DNA of 64,000 nt from Dietzia sp. NCCP-2495 (GTDB lineage: Bacteria; Actinomycetota; Actinomycetes; Mycobacteriales; Mycobacteriaceae), in NCBI RefSeq assembly GCF_026011735.1, contig NZ_BRVN01000013.1, positions 17,656 to 81,655 of the forward strand, read 5' to 3'. Below are positions 10,574-19,314 of the stretch, in pieces. How positions within the stretch are numbered: position 1 is the stretch's first letter; each line of letters starts with the position of its first letter. Below the pieces are notes generated by a model. That model saw nothing but the letters and a program-made list of their open reading frames with translations. It was not told where the DNA came from and ran no database searches. The position numbers and the translations under genes are program-made.

Positions 10574-10602
10574 TTGATCGGGGGGCGCACCACGCCTAGC
10601 GT
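10574..10602 (+). promoter_or_regulatory. sigma-A-type promoter of the second merR gene
   Basis: TTGATC (10574-10579) and TAGCGT (10597-10602) are separated by exactly 17 bases, close to the housekeeping consensus TTGACA-N17-TANNNT. Transcription would start near 10609, leaving a leader of about 106 nt before the GTG at 10716. Confidence 0.55.
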
Positions 10603-10715
10603 TGCCCTCACGTGAACTACACCGATGGTGTTCGCGAGATCAGGATCCGGGTCGTTTCGACCCGGGACAGGGCGGCTGCGACGAGCGGCTGCACCCACAG
10701 CTTGAGGGAGCAAAC

Positions 10716-11354
10716 GTGGCCGACAACACCCGGGTTCCGGAGCCGACCGTCATCACCGGAGCGGAGAGCCTTTTCGGCGAGGCGGACGAGGCCACCCAGG
10801 GCTCGTTCGACGAGGTGTCACCCGGGCTGTTCCCCGATGACGGGATCCCTGACGGGACGAGTGGCTACCGTGTCCCGATCGCCTGTCAGATCGCCGGGAT
10901 CACTTACCGGCAGCTCGACTACTGGGCCCGCACCGACCTCGTGGTGCCCTCGATCCGCAACGCCGCGGGTTCGGGAAGCCAGCGCCTGTACTCATTTAAG
11001 GACATCCTGGTCCTGAAGATCGTCAAACAGCTGCTCGACACCGGCATCTCCCTCCAGAACATCCGTAAGGCCGTGGACCAGATCCGGTCCCGTGGCGTTC
11101 AGGATCTCGCCACCATCACGCTCTTCTCCGACGGTCGCACCGTGTTCGAGTGCACCTCGAAGGAGGAGGTGTTCGACCTCCTCCAGGGGGGTCAGGGTGT
11201 GTTCGGTATCGGTATCGGTGGCGCCATGCGCGAGCTGGCCGGATCCATTTCCGAATTCCCGGCCGAGACCGTCTCGGACGAGGACGTCGTCGCCCCCGTG
11301 GAGGACGAACTCGCGGCGCGTCGTCGTGCCCGGGCCTCGCGGCGTACGGGGTAA
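10716..11354 (+). CDS. MerR family regulator (Rv1830 / ResR / McdR-like)
   Basis: A 212-aa protein with a MerR DNA-binding domain at residues ~50-125 (YRVPIACQIAGITYRQLDYW, SGSQRLYSFKDILVLKIVKQLLD, SLQNIRKAVDQIR). The rest has YSFKD and the segment FSDGRTVFECTSKEEVFDLL, then GIGIGGAMREL, characteristic of the Rv1830 group, which in mycobacteria controls growth and cell-division genes. The GTG at 10716 follows TTGAGGGAG and matches the family length; the longer frame from 10602 is not needed. A good promoter lies at 10574-10602. The next element downstream is the glycine riboswitch. Confidence 0.9.
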   Translation: MADNTRVPEPTVITGAESLFGEADEATQGSFDEVSPGLFPDDGIPDGTSGYRVPIACQIAGITYRQLDYWARTDLVVPSIRNAAGSGSQRLYSFKDILVLKIVKQLLDTGISLQNIRKAVDQIRSRGVQDLATITLFSDGRTVFECTSKEEVFDLLQGGQGVFGIGIGGAMRELAGSISEFPAETVSDEDVVAPVEDELAARRRARASRRTG

Positions 11355-11369
11355 CGGCTGTTCGTCGTC

Positions 11370-11375
11370 TAGACT
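11370..11375 (+). promoter_or_regulatory. -10 box for the riboswitch-gcvP transcript
   Basis: TAGACT fits TANNNT and lies about 25-30 bp before the first glycine aptamer, just past the merR stop. The -35 region is not clear. A start near 11382 would place both aptamers in the leader. Confidence 0.4.
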
Positions 11376-11397
11376 CGAGGGCGCGATCACGCGACTC

Positions 11398-11610
11398 ACG
11401 GGAGAGTCCTGCGGTGAAGATGCCGTGGGCGCCGAAGGAGCAACCCTCTCCGAGAATCTCTCAGGCACCAGGACCGTGTAGTCACTGACCGCCTCTGGAG
11501 AGCGGTGGAACCGACCACCCGCCCACGGGGAAAGCCCGGCTCGCGTGCGAGTCCGGGTGAATCTCTCAGGCGCCGGCAGGATCCGGCAGGGGACAGAGCG
11601 GAGAGGCTAG
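11398..11610 (+). ncRNA. tandem glycine riboswitch
   Basis: Two glycine-aptamer copies precede gcvP. The first has GGAGAG at 11401, GCGCCGAAGGAGCAA around 11450-ish (11430-11444) and TCTCTCAGGCAC (11457-11468). The second has ATCTCTCAGGCGCC (11560-11573) and ends GGGGACAGAGCGGAGAGG (about 11589-11606). These CUCUCAGG and GACAGAG blocks are the hallmark of the family. Tandem copies with a short linker bind glycine and usually switch on glycine cleavage genes when glycine is in excess. No long U-run terminator is visible between it and the GTG at 11663, so control of translation start or an intrinsic terminator without U-tract are both open. Confidence 0.92.
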
Positions 11611-11662
11611 CACCGGCCCGCAGGTCACCCACCCGGGTGGCCCCGCCCTTCGAGGAGCACCT

Positions 11663-14557
11663 GTGACGACGACCCCGCACACCGCCCGGACCGGAGGCGA
11701 GTTTGTCTCCCGCCATCTGGGCCCTGATGCCACCGAGCTCAACCGGATTCTCGAGACCATCGGCGTCTCGTCCCTCGACGAGATCGCGAGCAAGGCGTTC
11801 CCGTCGGTCATCGTCGACGAGGTCGGCTCGGACGGTCGTGCGGCAGGTATCGACGCGCTGCCCGAGCCCCTGTCGGAGGCCGACGCCCTCGCGGCACTGC
11901 GTAAGCTCGCCAAGCGCAACACCGTCGCCGTGTCGATGATCGGACAGGGCTACTACGACACCCTCACCCCTCCGGTCCTCATCCGGAACATCATCGAGAG
12001 CCCGGCCTGGTACACCGGTTACACGCCGTACCAGCCGGAGATCAGCCAGGGCCGTCTCGAGGCGCTGCTCAACTTCCAGACCATGGTCTCGGACCTGACC
12101 GGCATGGACATGGCCAACGCCTCCATGCTCGACGAGGGCACGGCCGCCGCTGAGGCCATGACGATGCTGCGGCGGGCCAACCGCAAGTCCAAGAGCCCCC
12201 GCTTCGCCGTCGACGTCGACGTCTTCCCCCAGACCGCGGCGATCCTCGCCACCCGGGCCGAGCCGCTCGGCATCGAGCTCGTGACCGCCAACCTCATCGA
12301 CGGTGGGCTCCCGGAGGGCGATTTCTTCGGCGCGCTCGTGCAGACCCCCGGTTCCTCGGGTCGTGTCGCCGACGTCTCCAAGCTGATCGAGCAGTGTCAC
12401 GAGCGCGGCGTGATGGTCGCCGCGGGCGTCGACCTCCTGTCTGCCACGGTCCTCACGCCGGCCGGGGAGAAGGGCGCGGACGCCTGCTTCGGCAGCACCC
12501 AGCGTTTCGGCGTGCCGATGGGCTTCGGCGGCCCCCACGCCGGCTTCCTCGCGTGCCGGACCCCGCACGCCCGTAACCTTCCCGGCCGCCTCGTCGGTGT
12601 GTCGACCGATGCGGACGGCAAGGTTGCCTACCGCCTCGCCCTCCAGACGCGCGAGCAGCACATCCGCCGTGACAAGGCCACGTCGAACATCTGCACCGCG
12701 CAGGTGCTCCTCGCCGTCCTCGCCGCGATGTACGCCTCCTACCACGGTGCGGAGGGCCTCACGGCGATCGCCCGGCGGGTCCACGCACACGCCGCGGTGC
12801 TGGCTGACGGCCTCGTGATGGCCGGGGTCGATGTGGTCCACGACGAGTTCTTCGACACCGTCCTGACCCGGGTTCCGGGGCGCGCCGACGAGGTGCTCGC
12901 CGCCGCCACCGAGCGCGGGATCAACCTGTGGAAGGTCGACGACGACCACGTGTCCGTCTCGTGTGACGAGGCCACCACCGGCGACCACGTCGCACTCGTG
13001 CTCGAGGCATTCGGCGCCCGGGTCGCGGACGTGGCCGACGCCGCCGAGCTCGAGGTGCTCGTCGATCCGACCTACGGCGACCGGACGAGTGCTTTCCTCG
13101 AGCACGAGGCGTTCGTCCGATATCGGACCGAGACCGCGATGCTGCGGTACCTGCGCGCGCTGTCCGACAAGGACATGGCGCTCGACCGCACCATGATCCC
13201 GCTGGGTTCCTGCACGATGAAGCTCAACGCCACCGCGGAGATGGAGGCGATCACCTGGCCGGAGTTCAACGCACTCCACCCGTTCGCGCCGGCCGACCAG
13301 ACCGAGGGCATCCGTCAGCTGGTCTCGGACGTCGAGCAGTGGCTGGTGGACATCACCGGCTACGCCGCGGTGAGCTTGCAGCCCAACGCCGGAAGTCAGG
13401 GTGAGTACGCGGGCCTGCTGGCGATTCGTGAGTACCACCGTTCGCGCGGAGACGAGGAGCGGACCGTCTGCCTCATCCCGTCCTCGGCGCACGGCACCAA
13501 CGCCGCCTCGGCGGTCATGGCCGGGTTGAAGGTCGTGGTGGTGGCCTGCCGGGAGAACGGCGACGTGGACGTGGACGACCTGCGGGCTAAGGTGGACAAG
13601 CACGCCGCGGAACTCGCGGCGATCATGATCACCTACCCGTCGACGCACGGTGTCTACGAGCACGACATCGAGGAGATCTGCGCGGTCGTCCATGATGCCG
13701 GCGGCCAGGTCTACATCGACGGGGCGAACCTCAACGCGCTCGTGGGCGTCGCCCGTCCCGGTCGCTTCGGTGGCGACGTGAGCCACCTGAACCTCCACAA
13801 GACCTTCTGCATCCCGCACGGTGGTGGCGGACCGGGTGTCGGCCCGGTCGCCGTGGCCGAGCACCTGCGCGAGTTCCTGCCCGGTCACCCGCACGTGGAC
13901 GGGCTCGGGTCGGGCGGTGTGGTCTCCGCGGCCCCGTTCGGTTCGGCGTCGATCCTGCCGATCACGTGGGCGTACGTCCGGATGATGGGTGCGGACGGGC
14001 TCCGGAAGGCCACCCTGACGGCCATCGCCAACGCCAACTACCTGGCCCGCCGAATCGGCGAGCACTTCCCGGTCCTGTACTCGGGTGACGGCGGGTGGGT
14101 CGCTCACGAGTGCATCCTCGACTTCCGTCCGCTCATCGACACGGTGGGCGTCTCGATCGACGATGTCGCCAAGCGGCTCGCCGACTACGGGTTCCACGCG
14201 CCCACGATGAGCTTCCCCGTCCCCAACACCCTGATGGTGGAGCCGACGGAGAGCGAGAACCTCGCGGAGCTCGACGCGTTCTGCGACGCGATGGCCGCCA
14301 TCCGGGCCGAGATCGACCGCGTGGCCGCGGGCGAGTGGACGGTCGAGGACAACCCGCTGCGGGGTGCGCCCCACACCGCGGAGAGCGTATCGGCGGACGA
14401 GTGGGACCACGCGTACCCGCGTAGCGTGGCCGGCTACCCGCTGGGTTCGTCCTGGCGCCCCAAGGTGTGGCCGGCCGTCCGCCGGATCGACGGCGCCTAC
14501 GGCGACCGCAATCTGGTGTGCTCCTGCCCGCCGCTGGAGGCATTCGCGGAGGACTGA
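11663..14557 (+). CDS. gcvP: glycine dehydrogenase (decarboxylating), P protein
   Basis: A 964-aa fused P protein of the glycine cleavage system: it decarboxylates glycine with PLP and passes the aminomethyl group to GcvH. N-half and C-half both have the aminotransferase fold; the C-half has [21 protein letters not shown] and the PLP Lys713 in [18 protein letters not shown]. Length is normal (~950 aa). GTG 11663 follows CGAGGAGCACCT. Control is by the tandem glycine riboswitch just upstream. The large open frame on the opposite strand (11396-14749) is a shadow of this GC-rich gene. Confidence 0.97.
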   Translation: MTTTPHTARTGGEFVSRHLGPDATELNRILETIGVSSLDEIASKAFPSVIVDEVGSDGRAAGIDALPEPLSEADALAALRKLAKRNTVAVSMIGQGYYDTLTPPVLIRNIIESPAWYTGYTPYQPEISQGRLEALLNFQTMVSDLTGMDMANASMLDEGTAAAEAMTMLRRANRKSKSPRFAVDVDVFPQTAAILATRAEPLGIELVTANLIDGGLPEGDFFGALVQTPGSSGRVADVSKLIEQCHERGVMVAAGVDLLSATVLTPAGEKGADACFGSTQRFGVPMGFGGPHAGFLACRTPHARNLPGRLVGVSTDADGKVAYRLALQTREQHIRRDKATSNICTAQVLLAVLAAMYASYHGAEGLTAIARRVHAHAAVLADGLVMAGVDVVHDEFFDTVLTRVPGRADEVLAAATERGINLWKVDDDHVSVSCDEATTGDHVALVLEAFGARVADVADAAELEVLVDPTYGDRTSAFLEHEAFVRYRTETAMLRYLRALSDKDMALDRTMIPLGSCTMKLNATAEMEAITWPEFNALHPFAPADQTEGIRQLVSDVEQWLVDITGYAAVSLQPNAGSQGEYAGLLAIREYHRSRGDEERTVCLIPSSAHGTNAASAVMAGLKVVVVACRENGDVDVDDLRAKVDKHAAELAAIMITYPSTHGVYEHDIEEICAVVHDAGGQVYIDGANLNALVGVARPGRFGGDVSHLNLHKTFCIPHGGGGPGVGPVAVAEHLREFLPGHPHVDGLGSGGVVSAAPFGSASILPITWAYVRMMGADGLRKATLTAIANANYLARRIGEHFPVLYSGDGGWVAHECILDFRPLIDTVGVSIDDVAKRLADYGFHAPTMSFPVPNTLMVEPTESENLAELDAFCDAMAAIRAEIDRVAAGEWTVEDNPLRGAPHTAESVSADEWDHAYPRSVAGYPLGSSWRPKVWPAVRRIDGAYGDRNLVCSCPPLEAFAED

Positions 14558-14605
14558 GGAGCTCGTCGGTCCGGCGTTGTCGTACCCGCATGACACCGTG
14601 CGGGT

Positions 14606-15436
14606 ATGACGACGACCGGACCCGGCACCGTTCCACCGCTCCCTGAGGCCTGCGCCAGCTGGTGCCGGGCCCAGCCACCCACCGTGATGGTGGCGGACGA
14701 GTACGTGGAGGTCGATCTGGACCTCTGGCACGACCGTTTCGCCCTGCACGGGATCGACCTGCTGCTCCGGGGCGGAGGGCCGGACGGGGAGACGACGGAC
14801 ACCGGCACCGCCTATCTACGGCGGAGCGATCTATGGGCGGCCGGTCGACGGGCCCGTGGGAGCCTGGAGGAGGCCGTCACCGCGCTCTACATGTGCGCGG
14901 CCTGGCTGTCGGCTCACCCGACGCGGTCGGGGATAACCCGCCGCTTCCCGGACTTCCGGGTTCCTCGACGACGCGACGGGAGCCGGTGGCAGCACACCTC
15001 CGCGGATGGCTTCCCCCTGGTCCTGTACGAGGTGGTGGACTTGGTCGATTCGCCCGGCGAGGCCCTCAATCTCCTCAAGTACGGTGCGCCGTGGGGCCGG
15101 GGTGCAGGTGGCGTCCCCGATCTCGGCTATCCATTGGCGTCGTTGTATCTGTCATCTCTCGCCATGGCGTGGTCGGACCAGTGGATCGTGCCGGTGGACC
15201 CGGCGGGGGTCGGGACACTGATCCACGCGGGCTGGACCGAGGTGGACTCGTTCTCGCGACTCACCCCGCGCCGTTTCGAGCGCTACCAGGAGGTGGTACA
15301 TACGTGGGCCGCGCAGTCCGGGGTGGATCCGCTGGTAGTGGAGATGTGGCTGGTCCGCGCATGGCACGAGCGCTGCGCACTTAACTCTCCGTGGGCTGCC
15401 TCGATACAGGTTCCTCGGGGAAGGCGGTCTCCCTGA
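14606..15436 (+). CDS. hypothetical protein, 276 aa
   Basis: A soluble protein I cannot assign. It has an N-terminal part with VEVDLDLWHDRFALHG, a helical middle (SLEEAVTALYMCAAWLS), a central LLKYGAPWGRG stretch, and a C-terminal run TPRRFERYQEVVHTWAAQ followed by a helix containing VEMWLVRAWHERC. The last part faintly recalls proteins annotated as having an 8-oxoguanine-glycosylase (OGG) fold, but I see no clear helix-hairpin-helix or catalytic Lys/Asp motif, so this is a weak hint. ATG 14606 lies 48 bp after gcvP. It could be read through from gcvP; the ychJ-type and hydrolase neighbours give no clue. Confidence 0.7.
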   Translation: MTTTGPGTVPPLPEACASWCRAQPPTVMVADEYVEVDLDLWHDRFALHGIDLLLRGGGPDGETTDTGTAYLRRSDLWAAGRRARGSLEEAVTALYMCAAWLSAHPTRSGITRRFPDFRVPRRRDGSRWQHTSADGFPLVLYEVVDLVDSPGEALNLLKYGAPWGRGAGGVPDLGYPLASLYLSSLAMAWSDQWIVPVDPAGVGTLIHAGWTEVDSFSRLTPRRFERYQEVVHTWAAQSGVDPLVVEMWLVRAWHERCALNSPWAASIQVPRGRRSP

Positions 15437-15462
15437 GAACGAGGAGGGTCTATGGTCCTGCC

Positions 15463-16311
15463 ATGACTCCTCGTACCGAGACCGTCGGCGTCCGGGTCGG
15501 TGAGCTCGAGGTCCTCGTCTGGGACGCCGAGTCACCCGCGCATGGCGACCAGGCCGCCCCGACCGTGGTGGCACTCCACGGCTTCCCCGAGAGTGCGTGG
15601 GAGTGGCGGTCCGTCGCCGAGATACTGGCCGCGGCCGGTATCCGGGTCGTGGCCCCGATGCAGCGCGGATACTCACCCGGGGCCAGGCCACCGTCCGTCG
15701 AGGACTACGCGATCGAGAGGTTGACCGAGGACGTGCTGACGGTCGTCGAGCACTTCGGCCTCGGTCCCGTGCACCTGCTCGGTCACGATTGGGGAGCGAG
15801 CGTCGCGTGGTGGATCGCCGGGCACCATCCGCATCGGCTCGCCTCGATGGTCGCGGTGTCCGTTCCCCATCTCGAAGCGTTTGCGGACGCCCTGGCTGCC
15901 GATCCGGACCAGCAGGAGCGCTCGGCTTATTTCGCCTTGTTCCGGCAGGCGGGCAAAGCCGAGGATGTGCTCCTCGAGGACGGGGCACAGCGACTCAAGG
16001 CGATGTTCGGCGGGGACGTGCCCGAGGACCTGATGGCCGCGCACCTCGAGATGATCGGGAACAGGGAGGGCCTCACCGGCGCCCTCAACTGGTACCGGGC
16101 GATGCGGCGGTACGCGGTCCCGGATGTGACGGTGCCCACGACGCTGATCTGGGGTGAGCAGGACCTCGCGATCTCCCGAAGTGGGGCCGAGGCCACCGCC
16201 GACCAGATGGCCGCGGACTACCGTTTCGTGCCCGTGGCGGGGGAAGGGCACTGGTTGCCGGAGACGCGCCCCGACCTCATCGCGACGGAGGTCCTGGGCC
16301 GGATACGGTGA
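15463..16311 (+). CDS. alpha/beta hydrolase, epoxide-hydrolase type
   Basis: A 282-aa enzyme with the oxyanion motif LHGFPESAWEW (residues ~28-45), the nucleophile elbow LLGHDWGASVAWW with Asp as nucleophile, a cap domain (~140-215), LIWGEQDLA with the acid Asp, and the base His in GEGHWLPE. An Asp nucleophile in GHDWG is typical of soluble epoxide hydrolases and haloalkane dehalogenases rather than esterases; the HGFPE motif favours epoxide hydrolase. The ATG at 15463 has GAGGAGGG upstream (15441-15448). The gene ends at a strong hairpin facing the acyl-CoA synthetase. Confidence 0.85.
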   Translation: MTPRTETVGVRVGELEVLVWDAESPAHGDQAAPTVVALHGFPESAWEWRSVAEILAAAGIRVVAPMQRGYSPGARPPSVEDYAIERLTEDVLTVVEHFGLGPVHLLGHDWGASVAWWIAGHHPHRLASMVAVSVPHLEAFADALAADPDQQERSAYFALFRQAGKAEDVLLEDGAQRLKAMFGGDVPEDLMAAHLEMIGNREGLTGALNWYRAMRRYAVPDVTVPTTLIWGEQDLAISRSGAEATADQMAADYRFVPVAGEGHWLPETRPDLIATEVLGRIR

Positions 16312-16351
16312 ACGCCCCCACCACCTCGCAAGTCGGCGGTAGGGGCGTTCA
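16309..16351. terminator. bidirectional hairpin terminator
   Basis: TGAACGCCCC (16309-16318) pairs perfectly with GGGGCGTTCA (16342-16351) around a 23-nt loop that holds part of a second weak stem. It starts at the hydrolase stop codon and precedes the stop of the convergent acyl-CoA synthetase gene, so it can end both transcripts. No U-run follows, which is common in actinobacteria. Confidence 0.75.
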
Positions 16352-16368
16352 GTCAGACGCCGTAGGCG

Positions 16369-17925
16369 CTACTCCTCACGCAGTTCGCGCTTGAGGAGCT
16401 TGCCGGACTGGTTGCGGGGCAGCTCGTCGACAAACACGACGCGCTTGGGCACCTTGAACGGTGCGAGATGAGCGCGGGTCCCGTCGATGATCTCGGACTC
16501 GGTCGCCTCGGCACCGTCCTTGAGCACCACCACGGCGGTGACCGCCTCGATCCACTTGGGGTCAGGGGTACCGATCACCGCGACCTCGGCGACCCGCTCG
16601 TCCTGGTATACGGCGTCCTCGACCTCGCGTGAGGCCACGAGGACGCCACCGGTGTTGATGACGTCCTTGATGCGGTCGACCACCTCGAGGAAGCCCTCGG
16701 AGTCGCGTACGACGAGGTCGCCGGAGTGGAACCACCCGTCCCGGAACGCCTCCTCGGTGGCGTCGGGCTTGTTCCAGTACCCGCTGCACAGCTGGGGCGA
16801 GCGGTACACGACCTCGCCGCGCTCACCATCTGCGACCTCGGCACCGTTGTCGTCCACCACCCGGGCCTCGACGAAGAACACCGCGCGACCTGCGCTCGCG
16901 GGGCGGGAGTCGTGCTCCTCCGGACGCAACACGCAGGCCAGGGGCCCGATCTCCGACTGGCCGAAGCAGTTGTAGAACCCGAGGTCCGGGTACTTGGCCC
17001 GGAGCCGTTGCAGCACCGTGACAGGCATGATCGACGCGCCGTACTGTGCCTTGGTCAGGCTGGACAGGTCCCGGGTCTCGAGGTCCGGATGGGAGGCGAG
17101 GGGAACCCAGACGGTCGGGGCGAGGAAGAGGGACCGGATCTTGTCCTGTTCGACACGGCGGAGGATCTCCGGGATTTCGGGTGCGGCCATGAGGTGGACG
17201 GTGGCACCCAGGGAGAGATACGGCATCGCGAACACGTGCATGGCGGCCGAGTGGTAGAGCGGCATCGCCACGAGCGGCTCGTCGTCGAGGGCGAGGTCAA
17301 GCGAGAGGATGCAGCTGACGTACTCACTGAGCAGGGCTGTATGCGACATCATGGCGCCCTTGGGCCGCGAGGTGGTGCCCGAGGTGTAGAGGAGCTGCGC
17401 CAGATCGGAGCCGGAGGTGGGGGAGTGGACGGGTGTCACCGCCCCGGTGCCCAGCGCGGCTCCGAGCACGGTGCCGTCAGTGGTTTCGCCCGCGGCTGGC
17501 TGAAGCGCGATCGACGTGAGCCCCGGAATGTTCCCGATCACCGCGTCGAGAGTCGCGGCTTGTGCAGGATCGACGAGCACCAGCGAGGCACCGGAGTCGG
17601 ACAGCAGGTACTCGAGTTCTCCGCCGGTGAGAGCGTAGTTGACGGGGACGTGGGTCAGTCCCGCGCGAGAGGTCGCCAGGAAGGCGATGAGGTAGGCGTC
17701 CGAGTTCACGCCGTACGCGGCGACACGGGCGCCCGGCTCGAGGCCGCGATCGAGCAGAAGGGTGGCGATCCGGTCGACGGCGGCGTCGAGCTCGGCGTAG
17801 TTCCACGTGCGGTCGGTGAACGTCAGCGCGGTCCGGGTGGGGACGCGCGAGGCGCTGCGACGCAGTGTCGCGTCGACCGTTCCGGAACTGACTGCTGTGG
17901 AGACGGGGTGAGGGGGTGTGGTCAT
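16369..17925 (-). CDS. AMP-forming fatty-acyl-CoA synthetase (FadD family)
   Basis: A 518-aa ANL-superfamily enzyme that activates a carboxylic acid to its acyl-AMP and then acyl-CoA. The AMP-binding P-loop is LLYTSGTTSRPKGAMMSH (~165-182), followed by FGQSEIGP, the hinge/GD motif GWFHSGDLVVRDSEGF and the C-terminal catalytic Lys in LPRNQSGKLLKR. That last motif is also P-x4-G-K, the sequence context in which Pat-type acetyltransferases acetylate and silence such enzymes. The ATG at 17925 is followed by a plausible N-terminal helix. Chain-length preference is not readable. The 497-aa open frame on the other strand is a shadow. Confidence 0.92.
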   Translation of the reverse strand: MTTPPHPVSTAVSSGTVDATLRRSASRVPTRTALTFTDRTWNYAELDAAVDRIATLLLDRGLEPGARVAAYGVNSDAYLIAFLATSRAGLTHVPVNYALTGGELEYLLSDSGASLVLVDPAQAATLDAVIGNIPGLTSIALQPAAGETTDGTVLGAALGTGAVTPVHSPTSGSDLAQLLYTSGTTSRPKGAMMSHTALLSEYVSCILSLDLALDDEPLVAMPLYHSAAMHVFAMPYLSLGATVHLMAAPEIPEILRRVEQDKIRSLFLAPTVWVPLASHPDLETRDLSSLTKAQYGASIMPVTVLQRLRAKYPDLGFYNCFGQSEIGPLACVLRPEEHDSRPASAGRAVFFVEARVVDDNGAEVADGERGEVVYRSPQLCSGYWNKPDATEEAFRDGWFHSGDLVVRDSEGFLEVVDRIKDVINTGGVLVASREVEDAVYQDERVAEVAVIGTPDPKWIEAVTAVVVLKDGAEATESEIIDGTRAHLAPFKVPKRVVFVDELPRNQSGKLLKRELREE

Positions 17926-17968
17926 GGACCGACCCTAGTACGGCGAGGAGGTTGCCGGATCCGGGCGC

Positions 17969-18215
17969 TCAGGCTTCGTCGCGGAGAATGCTCAGCACCT
18001 CTGCGGGGACCTCGCCGGAGGCCTCCCGCGGGGTCCAGTGTTCGCTGGGAACCCACTGGGAACCGCAGCCCTGGCAGGCGAAGAGCGGTTCACCCCGGCG
18101 TTCGACCGGGGTCTTCACCCAGTTGCAGAGATCGCGGCACGCCCGAACCCTTATGGGGGCGAGATCGGGATCGATGCGACGGCGTGCGACCGACCGGAGG
18201 GACGACAATGAAGGC

Positions 18216-18217
<2 letters not shown>
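17969..18217 (-). CDS. small hypothetical protein with Cys pairs
   Basis: An 82-aa protein, basic at the N-terminus, with Cys pairs CRDLC and CQGC that could bind zinc, and a Trp-rich centre (CNWVKTPV, SQWVPSEHW). The frame is open further upstream through the GGAGCC repeat, where it would encode a Pro-Ala run, so I place the start at ATG 18217, where coding character begins. Its start codon and the start of a divergent 40-aa ORF share the palindrome CATG (18215-18218). It lies upstream of and co-directional with the acyl-CoA synthetase, 43 bp away. Family not recognised. Confidence 0.6.
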
Positions 18218-18334
<117 letters not shown>

Positions 18335-18338
<4 letters not shown>

Positions 18339-18715
18339 CCGCGTGTCCGTGTGGCGGGGCGGAGTACCGGAGTTGTTGCGGTCCGCTGGTCGACGACGGG
18401 GTGCCGGCCCGGACCGCGGAGGCGTTGATGCGCTCGCGGTACACGGCGTTCGTCCTGGACCGTCCCGACCATCTCTGGCGGACGTGGCATCCGCGGACCC
18501 GACCCGGGGAGGTCGCATCAGGAGGACTGGAGTGGACCGGCCTGACCGTCGTGGAGGTGGTCGGCGGGGATGAGGACGACGACGACGGCGTGGTCGAGTT
18601 CGAAGCCCGCTACATTGACGGGGACGGGCCCGGGACCCTGTATGAACGCTCGCTCTTCCAGAGGCGGGGCGGCCGCTGGGTCTACACGGAGGGCTCGGAT
18701 CCGCGGGAGAGGTGA
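18335..18715 (+). CDS. YchJ / UPF0225 family protein with SEC-C zinc motif
   Basis: A 126-aa protein whose N-terminus ACPCGGAEYRSCCGPLVDD is the SEC-C zinc-binding motif, followed by the RTAEALMRSRYTAFVL segment of the UPF0225 (YchJ) family and a NTF2-like fold with WHPRTRP, VEFEARY and ERSLFQRRGGRWVY. Function is unknown; the SEC-C motif binds zinc in SecA and in several unrelated proteins. The ATG overlaps the stop of the (Gly-Ala)12 leader frame. The stop lies 4 bp from the end of the convergent lipoprotein gene, leaving no room for a terminator. Confidence 0.9.
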
Positions 18716-18719
18716 GGCC

Positions 18720-19262
18720 TCAGGACGCCGTGTCGGCCGGCAGAGCGGACGGGTCGACCGGCTGGCGGGTCACGGTGACCGACGCCTTCGTCCCCGGCGT
18801 GGTCACCTCGACCCGACCGATGCGGGCACCCTCGGGCATCCTCCACGCGACCATCCCCTGGATCTCCTGACCCGGCGAGGTCAGCACAGACGGGACCAGC
18901 GGGTCGTTGACCAGTCCTGCCGGGCTCTCGATGAGGACGTATTCGTCGCCTGAGGGCGCGTAGGCGGAGACCGAGTCGGGGCCGAACTCCGGCTGTCCCG
19001 CGGATTGGACCACGCGGACGTCGAGCGCGAACACCGTGTCGGCATAGGCGCTCGTCGGGACGATCCTCAGATTCGACAGTGTGACCGTGGCATCCCAGTT
19101 CTCGCCCGAGACGGGGAACGCGCGATCGAACTGCTGGGTCGTGGCCACCGGGCCCGAGGCCGTAGTGGCCGGGGGAGCGGTACGTCGCTGGTCGGAGTCC
19201 GAACAGGCGCCGGTGACCGGCATCGTGGCCGTGAGCATGGCGGCAATGGCGACGCGACGCAT
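18720..19262 (-). CDS. secreted lipoprotein, DUF4352-like
   Basis: A 180-aa lipoprotein. From ATG 19262 the N-terminus is MRRVAIAAMLTATMPVTGAC: two Arg, a hydrophobic core and a lipobox ending TGAC, with the Cys as the lipidated residue 20. A Ser/Thr/Pro-rich linker follows and then a beta-rich domain (WDATVTLSNLRIVPTS, VFALDVRVV, GMVAWRMPEGARIGRVEVTT) like the immunoglobulin-type DUF4352 domains common in actinobacterial lipoproteins. The frame is open 48 codons further upstream but without coding character. Likely anchored on the outer side of the cell membrane; ligand unknown. Confidence 0.85.
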   Translation of the reverse strand: MRRVAIAAMLTATMPVTGACSDSDQRRTAPPATTASGPVATTQQFDRAFPVSGENWDATVTLSNLRIVPTSAYADTVFALDVRVVQSAGQPEFGPDSVSAYAPSGDEYVLIESPAGLVNDPLVPSVLTSPGQEIQGMVAWRMPEGARIGRVEVTTPGTKASVTVTRQPVDPSALPADTAS

Positions 19263-19314
19263 GTGGAACTCCTGAGACGATGCTGAGCCGGGCCGGTCCC
19301 GGTGGTGACCCATG

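Noticed and set aside
11396..14749. 1117-aa open frame on the minus strand
   Set aside because: It is exactly antisense to gcvP, has no ribosome site and its composition (Arg/Val/His/Gly) is that of a GC-rich shadow.
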